This document shows, one piece after another, positions 26,850 through 35,640 of a stretch of 64,000 nucleotides of DNA. Where the stretch lies: positions 1-64,000 of the forward strand of contig NZ_LTAY01000022.1 in assembly GCF_002050515.1 (NCBI RefSeq), given 5' to 3'. Every line of letters starts with the position of its first letter. Positions within the stretch are counted from its first letter, which is position 1. The notes below the pieces were generated by a model. That model saw only the letters and a program-made list of their open reading frames with translations, had not been told where the DNA came from and did no database searches. A program made the position numbers and the translations under genes. The stretch is from Clostridium thermobutyricum DSM 4928. GTDB taxonomy: Bacteria > Bacillota > Clostridia > Clostridiales > Clostridiaceae.

Positions 26850-28283
26850 ATGATAGACAATGAAGAAAAGAAATTAAGATGGTATAATTTGGCATTCATG
26901 GCTTTCGTAATGGTATTTGGTTTTGGTAATGTTGTTAACAATTTTGCGAATCAAGGATTAGAAGTTATAGTATCATGGATTCTTATATTAGCATTATATT
27001 TTATACCATATGCGTTAATGGTTGGAGAGCTTGGTTCTGTATTTAAAGATAGTAAAGCAGGAGTAAGTAGTTGGATAGGGAATACAATGGGAAGAAGACT
27101 TGCATATTTTGCAGGATGGACATACTGGGTTGTACATATTCCTTATTTAGCACAAAAGCCACAATATGTTTTAGTTGCTTTAGGATGGGTATTTAAAGGT
27201 GATGGTACATTCTATAGTAGTATGAATCCTTTAGTTGCCCAATTAATATCTTTAGCAATATTCTTATTATTCTTATGGATTGCTTCAAGAGGAATGAATT
27301 CATTAAAGAAGATTGGAACAATAGCAGGAACAGCTACTTTTGTAATGGGTATTTTATATATACTATTAATGCTTGGAGCACCTTTTATAAGAGGAATACA
27401 TCCAGCAACTACTGATGTTTCTGTTCATACAGTTATGCCTAAGTTTAACTTTATGTACTTAACAACTATTTCAATGCTTGTATTTGCAGTAGGTGGTTCA
27501 GAAAAAATTTCACCATATGTAAATAATACAAAAAATCCTAGTAAAGAATTCCCATTAGGAATGATTTTATTAGCTATAATGGTTGGAGTAACTGCAATAT
27601 TAGGTTCAGTTGCAATGGGAATGATGTTTGATGCAAATAATATTCCAAAAGATCTTATGATGAATGGGCAATATTACGCATTTAAATTATTAGGTCAATA
27701 TTATGGTGTTGGAAATGTACTTATGATAATTTATGCAATAGCAAATGTTCTTGCACAAGTTTCAGCATTAATATTCTCAATTGATGCTCCTCTAAAAGTT
27801 TTACTTGCAGATACAGATGATGAGTTTGTACCAAAAGGATTAACTGTAGTAAATAAACATGGAGCACCTATAAGAGGTTACTTAATGACAGCTATATTAG
27901 TTGGTATATTAATAATAGTTCCAGCTTTAGGAATTGGAAATATGAATGAATTATTCAATTGGTTATTAAGACTTAATGCAGTAGTTATGCCACTTAGATA
28001 TTTATGGGTATTCTTAGCATATATTGCTATTAAGAAGGCTGTTGGAAAATATGATTCACAATATAAATTTATTAAAAATCATACTATAGGATTAATAGTT
28101 GGTGTTTGGTGTTTCGCATTTACAGCATTTGCATGTATATTTGGAATGGTTCCTTCTGGAATACCAGTGTATACTTCAGGATGGTGGTTCCAACTTATAT
28201 TAAATGTAATAACACCATTTATATTAATTGGGCTTGGTTTTATACTTCCAATTATAGCAAGAAGAAAAAAGAAAAGAGCTTAA
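26850..28283 (+). CDS. APC-family amino acid permease (YjeM-like)
   Basis: 477 residues, about 12 membrane helices. FGFGNVVNNFANQGL in TM1 and the FAVGGSEKISPYVNN segment in TM6 are typical of the YjeM / glutamate-GABA antiporter branch of APC transporters. The C-terminus is basic (ARRKKKRA). Substrate not determinable. The Shine-Dalgarno is weak (AAGTGGGA). Confidence 0.82.
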   Translation: MIDNEEKKLRWYNLAFMAFVMVFGFGNVVNNFANQGLEVIVSWILILALYFIPYALMVGELGSVFKDSKAGVSSWIGNTMGRRLAYFAGWTYWVVHIPYLAQKPQYVLVALGWVFKGDGTFYSSMNPLVAQLISLAIFLLFLWIASRGMNSLKKIGTIAGTATFVMGILYILLMLGAPFIRGIHPATTDVSVHTVMPKFNFMYLTTISMLVFAVGGSEKISPYVNNTKNPSKEFPLGMILLAIMVGVTAILGSVAMGMMFDANNIPKDLMMNGQYYAFKLLGQYYGVGNVLMIIYAIANVLAQVSALIFSIDAPLKVLLADTDDEFVPKGLTVVNKHGAPIRGYLMTAILVGILIIVPALGIGNMNELFNWLLRLNAVVMPLRYLWVFLAYIAIKKAVGKYDSQYKFIKNHTIGLIVGVWCFAFTAFACIFGMVPSGIPVYTSGWWFQLILNVITPFILIGLGFILPIIARRKKKRA

Positions 28284-28340
28284 TTAAAGTTATAATAAAA
28301 AGTTTTACAATTAGTAAATATAGTAGAGTTAAAACTACTA

Positions 28341-28378
28341 AAAAGTCCTTTTTCAAATTGAAAAAGGACTTATTTTAA
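28341..28378 (+). terminator. intrinsic terminator
   Basis: AAGTCCTTTTTC / GAAAAAGGACTT perfect 12-bp stem (28343-28354, 28360-28371). Confidence 0.8.
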
Positions 28379-28404
28379 TTATTATTAAAATAAATTTATT
28401 TTTA

Positions 28405-28433
28405 TTGACAAAATTTATATATAGGTGTAATAT
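28405..28433 (+). promoter_or_regulatory. consensus-like promoter upstream of the 99-aa gene
   Basis: TTGACA, 17-bp spacer, TAATAT; the start would be near 28440, 122 bases before the gene. Confidence 0.5.
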
Positions 28434-28500
28434 GTATAAAACAAAAGAGTTATACAATAACTTTAATGAAGGTATTAAATATAATAAAAGATTAGATGTT

Positions 28501-28529
28501 TTGAATAGAACTTTATTTTATTGTATAAT
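28501..28529 (+). promoter_or_regulatory. second, proximal promoter of the 99-aa gene
   Basis: TTGAAT, 17-bp spacer, TATAAT; start near 28536, leader about 26 bases. Confidence 0.65.
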
Positions 28530-28561
28530 AATAATATATTACATAATAAAGGAATGAGAAT

Positions 28562-28861
28562 ATGAATAAGAACTTTAAAGGAGCTTTATACGCTGTAATT
28601 ACAATATTGATAATTATTCTAATTGTTAGATTTTTAATAAGATTACTTCCATATTTTTTAGTAATTGGATTTATAGTATGGCTTATTTTTAAATTTAAAA
28701 AGAAGACTAATAAGACAAGTGAATATAGAGAAGAAAATTATTATAATAAAGATAGCTACAATAATCAAACTTATTCCAATGTAGACTCTTATGAAGAAGA
28801 TGAAGATTTTGATACAAGTAATGCTATTGATGTTGATTATGAAGATGTAGATAATAAATAA
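28562..28861 (+). CDS. small membrane protein with acidic Asn/Tyr-rich tail
   Basis: 99 residues. Two adjacent hydrophobic segments (about 8-28 and 31-48), a short KFKKKTNK basic stop, then a disordered tail rich in Tyr, Asn, Asp and Glu. The basic stop places the tail in the cytoplasm. No family recognised. Two good promoters precede it, suggesting regulated or strong expression. Confidence 0.7.
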   Translation: MNKNFKGALYAVITILIIILIVRFLIRLLPYFLVIGFIVWLIFKFKKKTNKTSEYREENYYNKDSYNNQTYSNVDSYEEDEDFDTSNAIDVDYEDVDNK

Positions 28862-28943
28862 GATTATCTTTTATATTAAAAAGGTGAATAGAGAAATTAG
28901 TCTATTCACCTTTATTCATATTTTAGAATATTAGGAGGGACAT

Positions 28944-29810
28944 ATGAACTTTAGAAAGCTTAGAATATTTTATGAAACAGCAATGGAACTTAATATGACA
29001 AAAGTAGGAAAGAAATTATATATTAGTCAACCTTCAGTTAGTCAAGCAATTCAGGAGCTAGAAGCTGAATTAGATGTTAAGTTATTTGATAGAATAGGAA
29101 AAAAAATAAAACTTACTAATGAAGGTGAGGTTTATTTAAATTATGTAAGAAGAATACTTAATATTTATGAAGAAGGTGTAGATAAAATAAAAAGTATAAG
29201 GGAAAGTAGGAGTGGAGAAATAAAGATTGGGGCAAGTACTACTATAGGAATTTATGTTTTGCCTAAAATAATAAAAAAATTTCATAATAAATATAATGAT
29301 ATAAAAATTTCTTTAATTATTGATAATACTGAAAATATTGAAAATTTAATTTTAAAAAATGAAATTGATTTTGCGTTTGTTGAAGGAAATGTTCATTCTG
29401 ATGAAATTAATGTTGAAAAATTTTGGGAAGATAATCTTGTTTTCATATGTGAAAATAAAAGTAATATAGAAACAATAGAAGATGGTAAGAAATTATCTAT
29501 AATAATGAGAGAAAAAGGTAGTGGAACTAGAGAAATAATAGAAAATAAATTGATTAAAGAGAATATACCATTTGATATATTTATGGAGCTTGGAAGCACA
29601 GAAGCTATTAAAAGAAGTGTAGAAAGTGGAATGGGAATAGGATGTGTTTCTGAAAGGTGTATAAAACGAGAATTAAAATATGGAATATTAAAGAAAATAT
29701 CTGTTAAAGGAATAGATATAAGAAGGGACTTATTATTCATTTGTCATAGAGATAAATTTATAAATAATAATATGAGTATATTTATTAAGGAAGCTAAATT
29801 ATATAAATAA
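28944..29810 (+). CDS. LysR-family transcriptional regulator
   Basis: 288 residues. A winged HTH occupies 1-60 (LNMTKVGKKLYISQPSVSQAIQELE), followed by a periplasmic-binding-like effector domain from about 90 (GEIKIGASTTIGIYVLPKII). CysL/CbbR-like architecture. It is convergent with the TDT exporter rather than divergent, so the target is not obvious from arrangement. AGGAGGG before the ATG. Confidence 0.9.
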   Translation: MNFRKLRIFYETAMELNMTKVGKKLYISQPSVSQAIQELEAELDVKLFDRIGKKIKLTNEGEVYLNYVRRILNIYEEGVDKIKSIRESRSGEIKIGASTTIGIYVLPKIIKKFHNKYNDIKISLIIDNTENIENLILKNEIDFAFVEGNVHSDEINVEKFWEDNLVFICENKSNIETIEDGKKLSIIMREKGSGTREIIENKLIKENIPFDIFMELGSTEAIKRSVESGMGIGCVSERCIKRELKYGILKKISVKGIDIRRDLLFICHRDKFINNNMSIFIKEAKLYK

Positions 29811-29843
29811 AAAAGAGGTGCTTTAAGAAGCATCTCTTTTTGT
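29811..29843 (+). terminator. terminator of the LysR gene
   Basis: AAAGAGGTGCTT / AAGCATCTCTTT hairpin (29813-29824, 29828-29839) then TTTTTG. Confidence 0.8.
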
Positions 29844-29854
29844 ATATATATAAT

Positions 29855-29896
29855 ATTTAAAGCTCTACGCTTTCAAAGGAGTGTAGAGTTTATTTA
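29855..29896 (-). terminator. terminator of the TDT exporter gene
   Basis: AGCTCTACGC / GTGTAGAGTT arms (29861-29870, 29881-29890), paired with two G-U wobbles; T-rich on the minus-strand side. Confidence 0.6.
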
Positions 29897-29906
29897 ATTT
29901 AAAAGT

Positions 29907-30869
29907 CTATTTTGTAAATTTAGCTTTTGGTATATTAAAGAAAAAATTAAATATAAAGTTGTAGAATACAAAAGCTATTATTGCTGTAGTAACAAAAAAC
30001 TCTATTCCGGCTATTCCCTTAACTATATTTGCATAAGTTGTATATCCAAATTTAACTAGATATTCATTAACCTTTACAGAAGCTACAAGGGATATAGCCA
30101 ATGGGAAGGTAAGAGCTGCAAAAGTTGGATTGAACTTTATAGAGAAAAACTTAGGACAGTTTATATAATCATATAAAGTTGCAAGTAAAGTTAATCCAAA
30201 GAAAAAGCTTACTATGTATATATTAGGGTTTTTATATAATGTTATATAACTAATTGTACAAAGTGATCCAGGTGCAGCAAATATTGCAATTAAAGGGTAC
30301 TGGTTATCTGGAACTTCTACGGTACAAAGTCTATAAATTACCACAGGTAAGTATGTTAAAAATGACATTACTACAAAATAAAAAACTGGTTTTACTAATT
30401 TAGTAGCGTGCATTGGTACACTTGTAGTACAAGATACTGAAATACCAACAAGTAAAACATACCAACAAGGTAATACTGTATTTATATCAAATTTTATAAT
30501 TACGTGTCTTATTAAAAAGAAAACTACAAAAAAGACATTAAGTAAAAGTCCAAACATCCAAATACTATGTCCTAATGAATAATTAAATTTTAAAAAGTAA
30601 ACACCTATATTCATTAAAAGCATTGTTGATGTAGGATATAATGCCATTAAAATAGTATTGTTCATTTCGCTCCAAACTGTTTTTGGATGACGAATTACCT
30701 TAGCTAAAGCTACAATTAAAGCTAAGCAACCTATGTATACAAATATGCTTTGTATAATTGGAAAACCATGTTTAGCAAAAACACTGGATAAGCTAACGGC
30801 TCCAAGACATGTCCCAACAAATCCGATAGGATAGTCTTTTAATTCAATGTTAAAAAATCCATTTTTCAA
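29907..30869 (-). CDS. TDT-family transporter (TehA/sulfite-exporter-like)
   Basis: 320 residues, ten hydrophobic segments, matching the tellurite-resistance/dicarboxylate transporter family (SLAC1/TehA fold). PIGFVGTCLGAVSLSSVF opens TM1, FNYSLGHSIWMFGLLLN lies near TM4 and FNPTFAALTFPLAIS near TM9. Members export sulfite, dicarboxylates or other anions. TTG start, supported by GAGGTG 6 bases upstream and by the reading frame starting there. Preceded by a 35-aa membrane ORF with only 16 bases between. Confidence 0.75.
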   Translation of the reverse strand: MKNGFFNIELKDYPIGFVGTCLGAVSLSSVFAKHGFPIIQSIFVYIGCLALIVALAKVIRHPKTVWSEMNNTILMALYPTSTMLLMNIGVYFLKFNYSLGHSIWMFGLLLNVFFVVFFLIRHVIIKFDINTVLPCWYVLLVGISVSCTTSVPMHATKLVKPVFYFVVMSFLTYLPVVIYRLCTVEVPDNQYPLIAIFAAPGSLCTISYITLYKNPNIYIVSFFFGLTLLATLYDYINCPKFFSIKFNPTFAALTFPLAISLVASVKVNEYLVKFGYTTYANIVKGIAGIEFFVTTAIIAFVFYNFIFNFFFNIPKAKFTK

Positions 30870-30885
30870 AAGAAATCACCTCATA

Positions 30886-30993
30886 TTAAAGTATATTAAT
30901 TAAATAAAGAATAAATAGTGAAAATACAAAACCACACAAGGCTAATATTTTAACAGTTCCACTAGCTTTAGGTCTTTTTGAGATAGAATCCAA
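30886..30993 (-). CDS. 35-aa single-span membrane peptide upstream of the TDT gene
   Basis: TTG start at 30993 with AAAGGA about 11 bases upstream. The product begins MDSISKRPKASG, then one hydrophobic helix VKILALCGFVFSLFILYLI, ending NIL. The stop is 16 bases before the TDT start, and the TDT ribosome binding site follows directly, so the two would be co-transcribed and coupled. Not recognised; possibly an accessory subunit of the exporter. Confidence 0.5.
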   Translation of the reverse strand: MDSISKRPKASGTVKILALCGFVFSLFILYLINIL

Positions 30994-31020
30994 AAAAAAC
31001 ACATCCTTTCTTTAATAAGC

Positions 31021-31072
31021 TTGTGATAATTATAACAATTTTAAGAAGGTTTATAATGTGATGATTATCACA
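31021..31072 (-). promoter_or_regulatory. activator-type promoter with CRP/FNR-like sites
   Basis: On the minus strand a TATAAT -10 (31029-31034) has no -35 hexamer. The palindrome TGTGATGATTATCACA (31057-31072) is centred about 42 bases upstream of the predicted start, the class II position for CRP/FNR proteins. A weaker copy TTGTGATAATTATAACAA (31021-31038) overlaps the -10. Confidence 0.6.
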
Positions 31073-31107
31073 CTTGTTTACAAAATGTATAAGAAATTTA
31101 AATAAAA

Positions 31108-31123
31108 TGTGATTTATATCACA
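31108..31123. promoter_or_regulatory. upstream CRP/FNR-like palindrome
   Basis: TGTGATTTATATCACA, a perfect TGTGA-N6-TCACA dyad about 93 bases upstream of the predicted minus-strand start, a class I-compatible distance. Confidence 0.6.
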
Positions 31124-31407
31124 TTTAATGGATATTAAAGATAGTAATATTAAGATAACGTTTATTAAAATTTAAACAATATAAATTATGATTATTAAAT
31201 AAACTAATTATTTTTTTGGTTATTTTATAATTTAAATAAAATTTGTAAATTAAATTATATAATGATAAAATTGTTAGGATATGATGTAAAAAAATTAATA
31301 AATAATTTTTATAAAGTAATATAGAATTTTGGTAATTTGAGAGGTTTTATTTGCTAAATATTTAAATATATCTATTTTATAAACGTATAACAATAAAATA
31401 AATAAGA

Positions 31408-31449
31408 AATAAAGCTGTATTATATTAGGTTATGTAATACAGCTTTATT
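31408..31449. other. 15-bp perfect stem in the moeA leader
   Basis: Arms AATAAAGCTGTATTA (31408-31422) and TAATACAGCTTTATT (31435-31449) with a 12-base loop, ending 5 bases before the AGGAGGG of moeA. No T-run follows on the plus strand. Confidence 0.6.
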
Positions 31450-31468
31450 AAAAATAGGAGGGAAGTTA

Positions 31469-32656
31469 ATGATTTCTTTAGAAGAGGCAAAAAAAATAAT
31501 TTTAGATAATATAAAGGAAAAGGATTCAGAAGAAGTTTTTTTATATGAAGCTTTAAATAGGACTTTATATGATGATGTAATTTCACCAATAAATAATCCT
31601 CCTTTTCCAAAATCACCTTTAGATGGGTATGCTTTAAATGGGGAAGAATTAGAAGATTTAATTGATTATAAAGAGTTTGAAGTTATAGATAAAATATTTG
31701 CAGGAATGGTATCTAAAAAAAATGTAGGTAAAGGTCAATGTATAAGAATAATGACTGGAGCAAAAATTCCAAATGGATGTAATTGTGTTGTAAGGCAAGA
31801 AGATACAGAAGAAAAAGATGGGGTTGTTAAAATATTCAAAAAACATAAAGCTTTTGATAATTATATTTATGAAGGTGAAGATTTTAAAAAAGATGATATA
31901 ATTTTAAAGGGAGGAACAAAATTAAAAGCTTCAGAAATAATGGCAATATCATCTCTTGGAATTGAAAAAGTCAAAGTTTATAAAAGACCTGTTGTTGGAA
32001 TTATAAATACTGGAGACGAAATTCAAAATTCAGGAGAAGCATTAAAGGAAGGAAAAGTATATAATTGCAATGGTCCATTTTTAGCTTCAAGAATAAATGA
32101 GTTAAATATTATAGCAAAGCTTAATGATAATCTTTTAGATAATGAAGAAAGCTTAAAGAATGGAATAGAAAATTTAGAAAAAGAAACAGATATCATAATT
32201 TCTACTGGAGGAGTATCTGTTGGAGAAAAAGATATAGTACAAAAAGTTGTTAAAGATTTAGGGTATGAGATTTTATTTTGGAAGGTAAATATAAAGCCGG
32301 GTTCTCCACTTTTTGTGGGTAAAAAAGGAGAAAAATTATATATAGGACTTTCAGGAACACCAGTTGCAAGTGCAACAACTTTTGAACTTCTTTGTCGTGA
32401 TGCTTTATTGAAAATGATAAATTGTACTGAAGATATGTTAAAAGAGCATAAAGGTATCTTATTAGAAGATTTTAAGAAGAAAAGTAAAAAAAGAAGATTT
32501 TTAAGAGTAAATATAGATAATAATGATAATGTTACAATTAATAATATTTATCAAAGTCCTGGGCAAGTTCACACTATGATAAATAGTAACGCAATTTTAG
32601 AAGTAAAGGAAAATGAAACATTAGAAGCAGGGACTAAAGTTTCAGTTTTAATTTAG
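31469..32656 (+). CDS. moeA: molybdopterin molybdotransferase
   Basis: 395 residues. MoeA inserts molybdate into adenylated molybdopterin. Landmarks: PPFPKSPLDGYAL near 49-61, RIMTGAKIPNGC near 93-104, VGIINTGDEI near 175 and STGGVSVGEKD near 248, then MoeA domain IV. First gene of the molybdenum operon, with AGGAGGG before the ATG. mobA begins 2 bases after its stop. Confidence 0.93.
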   Translation: MISLEEAKKIILDNIKEKDSEEVFLYEALNRTLYDDVISPINNPPFPKSPLDGYALNGEELEDLIDYKEFEVIDKIFAGMVSKKNVGKGQCIRIMTGAKIPNGCNCVVRQEDTEEKDGVVKIFKKHKAFDNYIYEGEDFKKDDIILKGGTKLKASEIMAISSLGIEKVKVYKRPVVGIINTGDEIQNSGEALKEGKVYNCNGPFLASRINELNIIAKLNDNLLDNEESLKNGIENLEKETDIIISTGGVSVGEKDIVQKVVKDLGYEILFWKVNIKPGSPLFVGKKGEKLYIGLSGTPVASATTFELLCRDALLKMINCTEDMLKEHKGILLEDFKKKSKKRRFLRVNIDNNDNVTINNIYQSPGQVHTMINSNAILEVKENETLEAGTKVSVLI

Positions 32657-32658
32657 TT

Positions 32659-33228
32659 ATGATTAAATGTTCAGCAATAATATTAGCAGGTGGAAAAAGC
32701 AGTAGAATGAATTATAATCCAAAAGGATTGTTAAAATTTAAAGATAAAAAATTTATAGATAGAGAAATTGAAGCATTAAAGGATTTTAGTGAAATAATAA
32801 TATCTTCTAATGATGAGAGGATAAATAATGAATATAAAAGTTTCCATATTATAAAGGATATAATAAAAGATATTGGGCCAATGGGAGGTTTTTATTCTTG
32901 TTTAAATGAGATAAAGGAAGAAAAAAGTATTATTGTTTCATGTGATATGCCATTTTTAAATAGAGATATTTTAAATAAATTAGGAAGTATAAATTTTGAA
33001 GAAGATTGCTTAATTCCACTTGTTAATGGAGAAATAGAGCCTTTTTGTGGAATTTATAAAAAGAAAATTTTAGAAGATATTAGAAAAAATATAGACGATG
33101 GAAATTATAGTCTAAGAAGATTTATAAAAACATTAAATGTAAAGTTTATTTGTATAGAAGACAATAATAATTTTATAAATATAAATACTGTAGAAGATTA
33201 TAATAATTTACTGAAAGAGGATAAATAA
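32659..33228 (+). CDS. mobA: molybdenum cofactor guanylyltransferase
   Basis: 189 residues, nucleotidyltransferase fold. SAIILAGGKSSRMN and the KGLLKF lysine form the GTP site; DIGPMGGF and SCDMPFLN bind metal and cofactor. It converts Mo-molybdopterin to the guanine dinucleotide form used by DMSO-reductase family enzymes. Joined closely to moeA and mobB (1-2 bases), so translation is likely coupled. Confidence 0.9.
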   Translation: MIKCSAIILAGGKSSRMNYNPKGLLKFKDKKFIDREIEALKDFSEIIISSNDERINNEYKSFHIIKDIIKDIGPMGGFYSCLNEIKEEKSIIVSCDMPFLNRDILNKLGSINFEEDCLIPLVNGEIEPFCGIYKKKILEDIRKNIDDGNYSLRRFIKTLNVKFICIEDNNNFININTVEDYNNLLKEDK

Positions 33229-33720
33229 ATGGCAAATGTAATAAATGTAGTAGGAGAATGTTCTAATGTAGGTAAAACTACTCTTATAGTTGGAATAATA
33301 AAAGAATTGAAGTCTAGAGGATTTAGTGTAGGAACTATAAAACATCATAGCCATAAGTTAGATTTAGACAAAAAAGGTAAAGATACATATAAACATAGAG
33401 AGGCAGGAGCAGAAGAAGTTTGTATAACTTCAGAAGGAAGAACAGCAATATTTATTGAAAGAGAGCTCAATTTAGAAGAGGTAATTAGCTTATTTAAACA
33501 TAAGGATTTTATAATAGTAGAAGGTTATAAAAATAGTAATTTAAAAAAAATTGAAGTATATAATTCAAAATTAAGTACTAAAATTATAACTAAAAAAGAA
33601 AATTTAATATGTGTAGCCTCAGATATAGAGCTTAATATAGATAACATAAAGGTTATAGATAGAAATGATTATAAAAAGTTAGCTGATATTATAATAGCCT
33701 TTAAGGAGGGAGTTGTTTAG
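33229..33720 (+). CDS. mobB: molybdopterin-guanine dinucleotide biosynthesis GTPase
   Basis: 163 residues. P-loop GECSNVGKTTL at 7-17, then VGTIKHHSHKLDLDKKGKDT, typical of MobB. It helps MobA load GTP. Starts on the base after the mobA stop. Short C-terminal end, within family range. Confidence 0.9.
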   Translation: MANVINVVGECSNVGKTTLIVGIIKELKSRGFSVGTIKHHSHKLDLDKKGKDTYKHREAGAEEVCITSEGRTAIFIERELNLEEVISLFKHKDFIIVEGYKNSNLKKIEVYNSKLSTKIITKKENLICVASDIELNIDNIKVIDRNDYKKLADIIIAFKEGVV

Positions 33721-33723
33721 ATT

Positions 33724-34215
33724 ATGTATACACTTGGAATAATAACTAGTAGTGACACAGGATATAAAGGAGGAAGAGAGGATTTAAGCGGAAAAGTAAT
33801 TGAAGAGATTGGAAAAGAACATGGTTTTAAAGTAGAAAGATATGTAATGCTTCCTGATGAGAAGGAAATGTTAAAAGAAGAAATGATAAATATGAGTGAT
33901 AATTTAAAATTAGAACTTGTATTAACAACAGGGGGAACTGGTTTTAGCAAGAGAGATATAACACCAGAAGCTACAAAAGAAGTTATAGAAAGAGAAGCAT
34001 TAGGAATACCAGAGGCAATAAGAGCATATAGCTTAACTTTAACTAAGAGAGCAATGCTTTCAAGAGCAACAGCTGGTATAAGAGGTGAAACATTAATAAT
34101 AAATATGCCAGGAAGTCCAAAGGCATGTAGAGAAATAATGGATTATATAATAGAAGATATAAAGCATGGAATAGACATAATGAAGGGAAGAACAGGAGAA
34201 TGCGCAAGAAAATAA
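33724..34215 (+). CDS. mogA: MogA/MoaB-type molybdopterin adenylyltransferase
   Basis: 163 residues, MoCF-binding fold: GIITSSDTGYKGGREDLSG, LVLTTGGTGFSKRDITPEAT, and NMPGSPKACREIMDYI. It adenylylates molybdopterin before MoeA acts. MogA and MoaB are hard to separate by sequence. Its last 16 bases overlap the start of modA. Confidence 0.87.
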   Translation: MYTLGIITSSDTGYKGGREDLSGKVIEEIGKEHGFKVERYVMLPDEKEMLKEEMINMSDNLKLELVLTTGGTGFSKRDITPEATKEVIEREALGIPEAIRAYSLTLTKRAMLSRATAGIRGETLIINMPGSPKACREIMDYIIEDIKHGIDIMKGRTGECARK

Positions 34216-34973
34216 AACTACTTATTTCCATAATAGTATTAGGGGGCGCTGTTATGGGGCTAGTTGCATGTGGTGAAAAAAATGATAATAAAAAAGTAAT
34301 CACAATGAGTGTTGCAGCTAGTTTAGAAGAGCCTATGAAAACAATACAAGGATTATTTTATGATAAAACTGGTATAGAGATTAAATTAAATGTAGGCGGT
34401 TCAGGAACATTAGAAAAACAAATATCTAATGGAGCAAAAGTTGATATGTTTTTCTCAGCAAATAAAGATAACACAGATAAATTAATAGATAAAGGATTTG
34501 TTTATGAAAATAAAAGCTATAATTTCCTAGAAAATTCTTTAGTAGTAATCGGCGGAAAAGATACAAAAAAATTAAATAATTTAAATGAGCTTAAAGATGC
34601 AAAAGGAAAGATAGCAATTGGAGAAATAAATACAGTACCAGCAGGTTCATATGCAAAAGAAGCACTAGAAAAAGCAAATTCATGGAACTTAGTAGATAAT
34701 AAACTTGTTTATGCAAAAAGTGTAACAAGTGTAAAAAACTATGTTGAAAGTGGAGATGCTGAATATGGTTTTGTATATAAAACTGATGCTTATAAATTAA
34801 AAAATGGAAAAATAGTTTATGAAATAAATGATAATATGCATAAGAAAATAGAATATAATTTAGTTATTTTAAAGAATAGCGAAAATAAAAAAGATGATAC
34901 ATCCTTACTAGAATTTTTACAAAGCCCAGAAGCTAAAAAAGTATTTGAGCAATACGGATTTAAGGAAAATTAA
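34200..34973 (+). CDS. modA: molybdate ABC transporter substrate-binding lipoprotein
   Basis: 257 residues. The signal peptide ends in lipobox LVAC with lipidated Cys24. The mature protein has the ModA pattern: SVAASLEEPMKTIQ, NVGGSGTLEKQISNGAKVDMFFSA. It binds molybdate/tungstate outside the membrane and delivers it to ModB. ATG lies inside the end of mogA. Confidence 0.9.
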   Translation: MRKKIKLLISIIVLGGAVMGLVACGEKNDNKKVITMSVAASLEEPMKTIQGLFYDKTGIEIKLNVGGSGTLEKQISNGAKVDMFFSANKDNTDKLIDKGFVYENKSYNFLENSLVVIGGKDTKKLNNLNELKDAKGKIAIGEINTVPAGSYAKEALEKANSWNLVDNKLVYAKSVTSVKNYVESGDAEYGFVYKTDAYKLKNGKIVYEINDNMHKKIEYNLVILKNSENKKDDTSLLEFLQSPEAKKVFEQYGFKEN

Positions 34974-35630
34974 TTGATTTTAAATGCTTTTATAGTTTCT
35001 TTAAAGGTTGTATTTGTAGCAGTTTCAATAAGCCTTTTATTAGGTATCTTATTGAATTATGTATTAATTGAAAAAAGAAGTAGGGGGAAAAGCTTATTAG
35101 AAACTTTAATAATATTTCCTATGTTTTTACCGCCATCAGCTATAGGATATATAGTTCTTATAGTATTTGGCAAAAGTGGAGTAATAGGAGAGTTTCTTTC
35201 TGAAAGCTTTAATGTATCAGTGATATTTACTATAATTGGAGCAATTATAGTAGGAATAATTGTTTCATTGCCTATAATGTATCAAAGTATAAAAACTTCT
35301 CTTTTAGGAGTTGATATGGATATAAAATGGGCAGCTAGTGAGATGGGAGCTTCAAAAGCACAAATATATAGAAAAATAAGTTTGCCACTCAGTAAAAAAG
35401 GAATTTTAACTGGAGTAATACTTTCTATAGCTAGAGTATTTGGAGAATTTGGAGCTACTATACTTGTAGCAGGAAATATACCAGGAGAAACACAAACTGT
35501 TCCAATGGCAATGTATTATGCTATTGAAAATGATAATAGAGAGATTGCCACAATTATTTTAATTTGTATAGTTATAATATCTGTTGCTTTAACTTTATCT
35601 TATAATTTTATACTTAAAAGAATGAAATGA
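34974..35630 (+). CDS. modB: molybdate ABC transporter permease
   Basis: 218 residues, five or six membrane helices. The ABC-contact EAA loop is ASEMGASKAQIYRKISLPLS near 120-140, then RVFGEFGATILVAGN. TTG start directly after the modA stop. The ATPase ModC that should drive it is not in the cluster. Confidence 0.9.
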   Translation: MILNAFIVSLKVVFVAVSISLLLGILLNYVLIEKRSRGKSLLETLIIFPMFLPPSAIGYIVLIVFGKSGVIGEFLSESFNVSVIFTIIGAIIVGIIVSLPIMYQSIKTSLLGVDMDIKWAASEMGASKAQIYRKISLPLSKKGILTGVILSIARVFGEFGATILVAGNIPGETQTVPMAMYYAIENDNREIATIILICIVIISVALTLSYNFILKRMK

Positions 35631-35640
35631 GGGATTAAAA

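Larger units (their letters stand above)
30994..31468. other. 475-bp intergenic region
   Basis: It holds, from left, the minus-strand promoter and three CRP/FNR-like palindromes for the small ORF/TDT unit (31021-31123), an AT-rich stretch with no gene I can support (about 31125-31405), and a 15-bp stem just upstream of the moeA ribosome binding site. Confidence 0.6.

Noticed and set aside
28432-28558. small ATG-started frame between the two promoters of the 99-aa gene
   Set aside because: No ribosome binding site, it overlaps the upstream -10, and its product shows no coding character.
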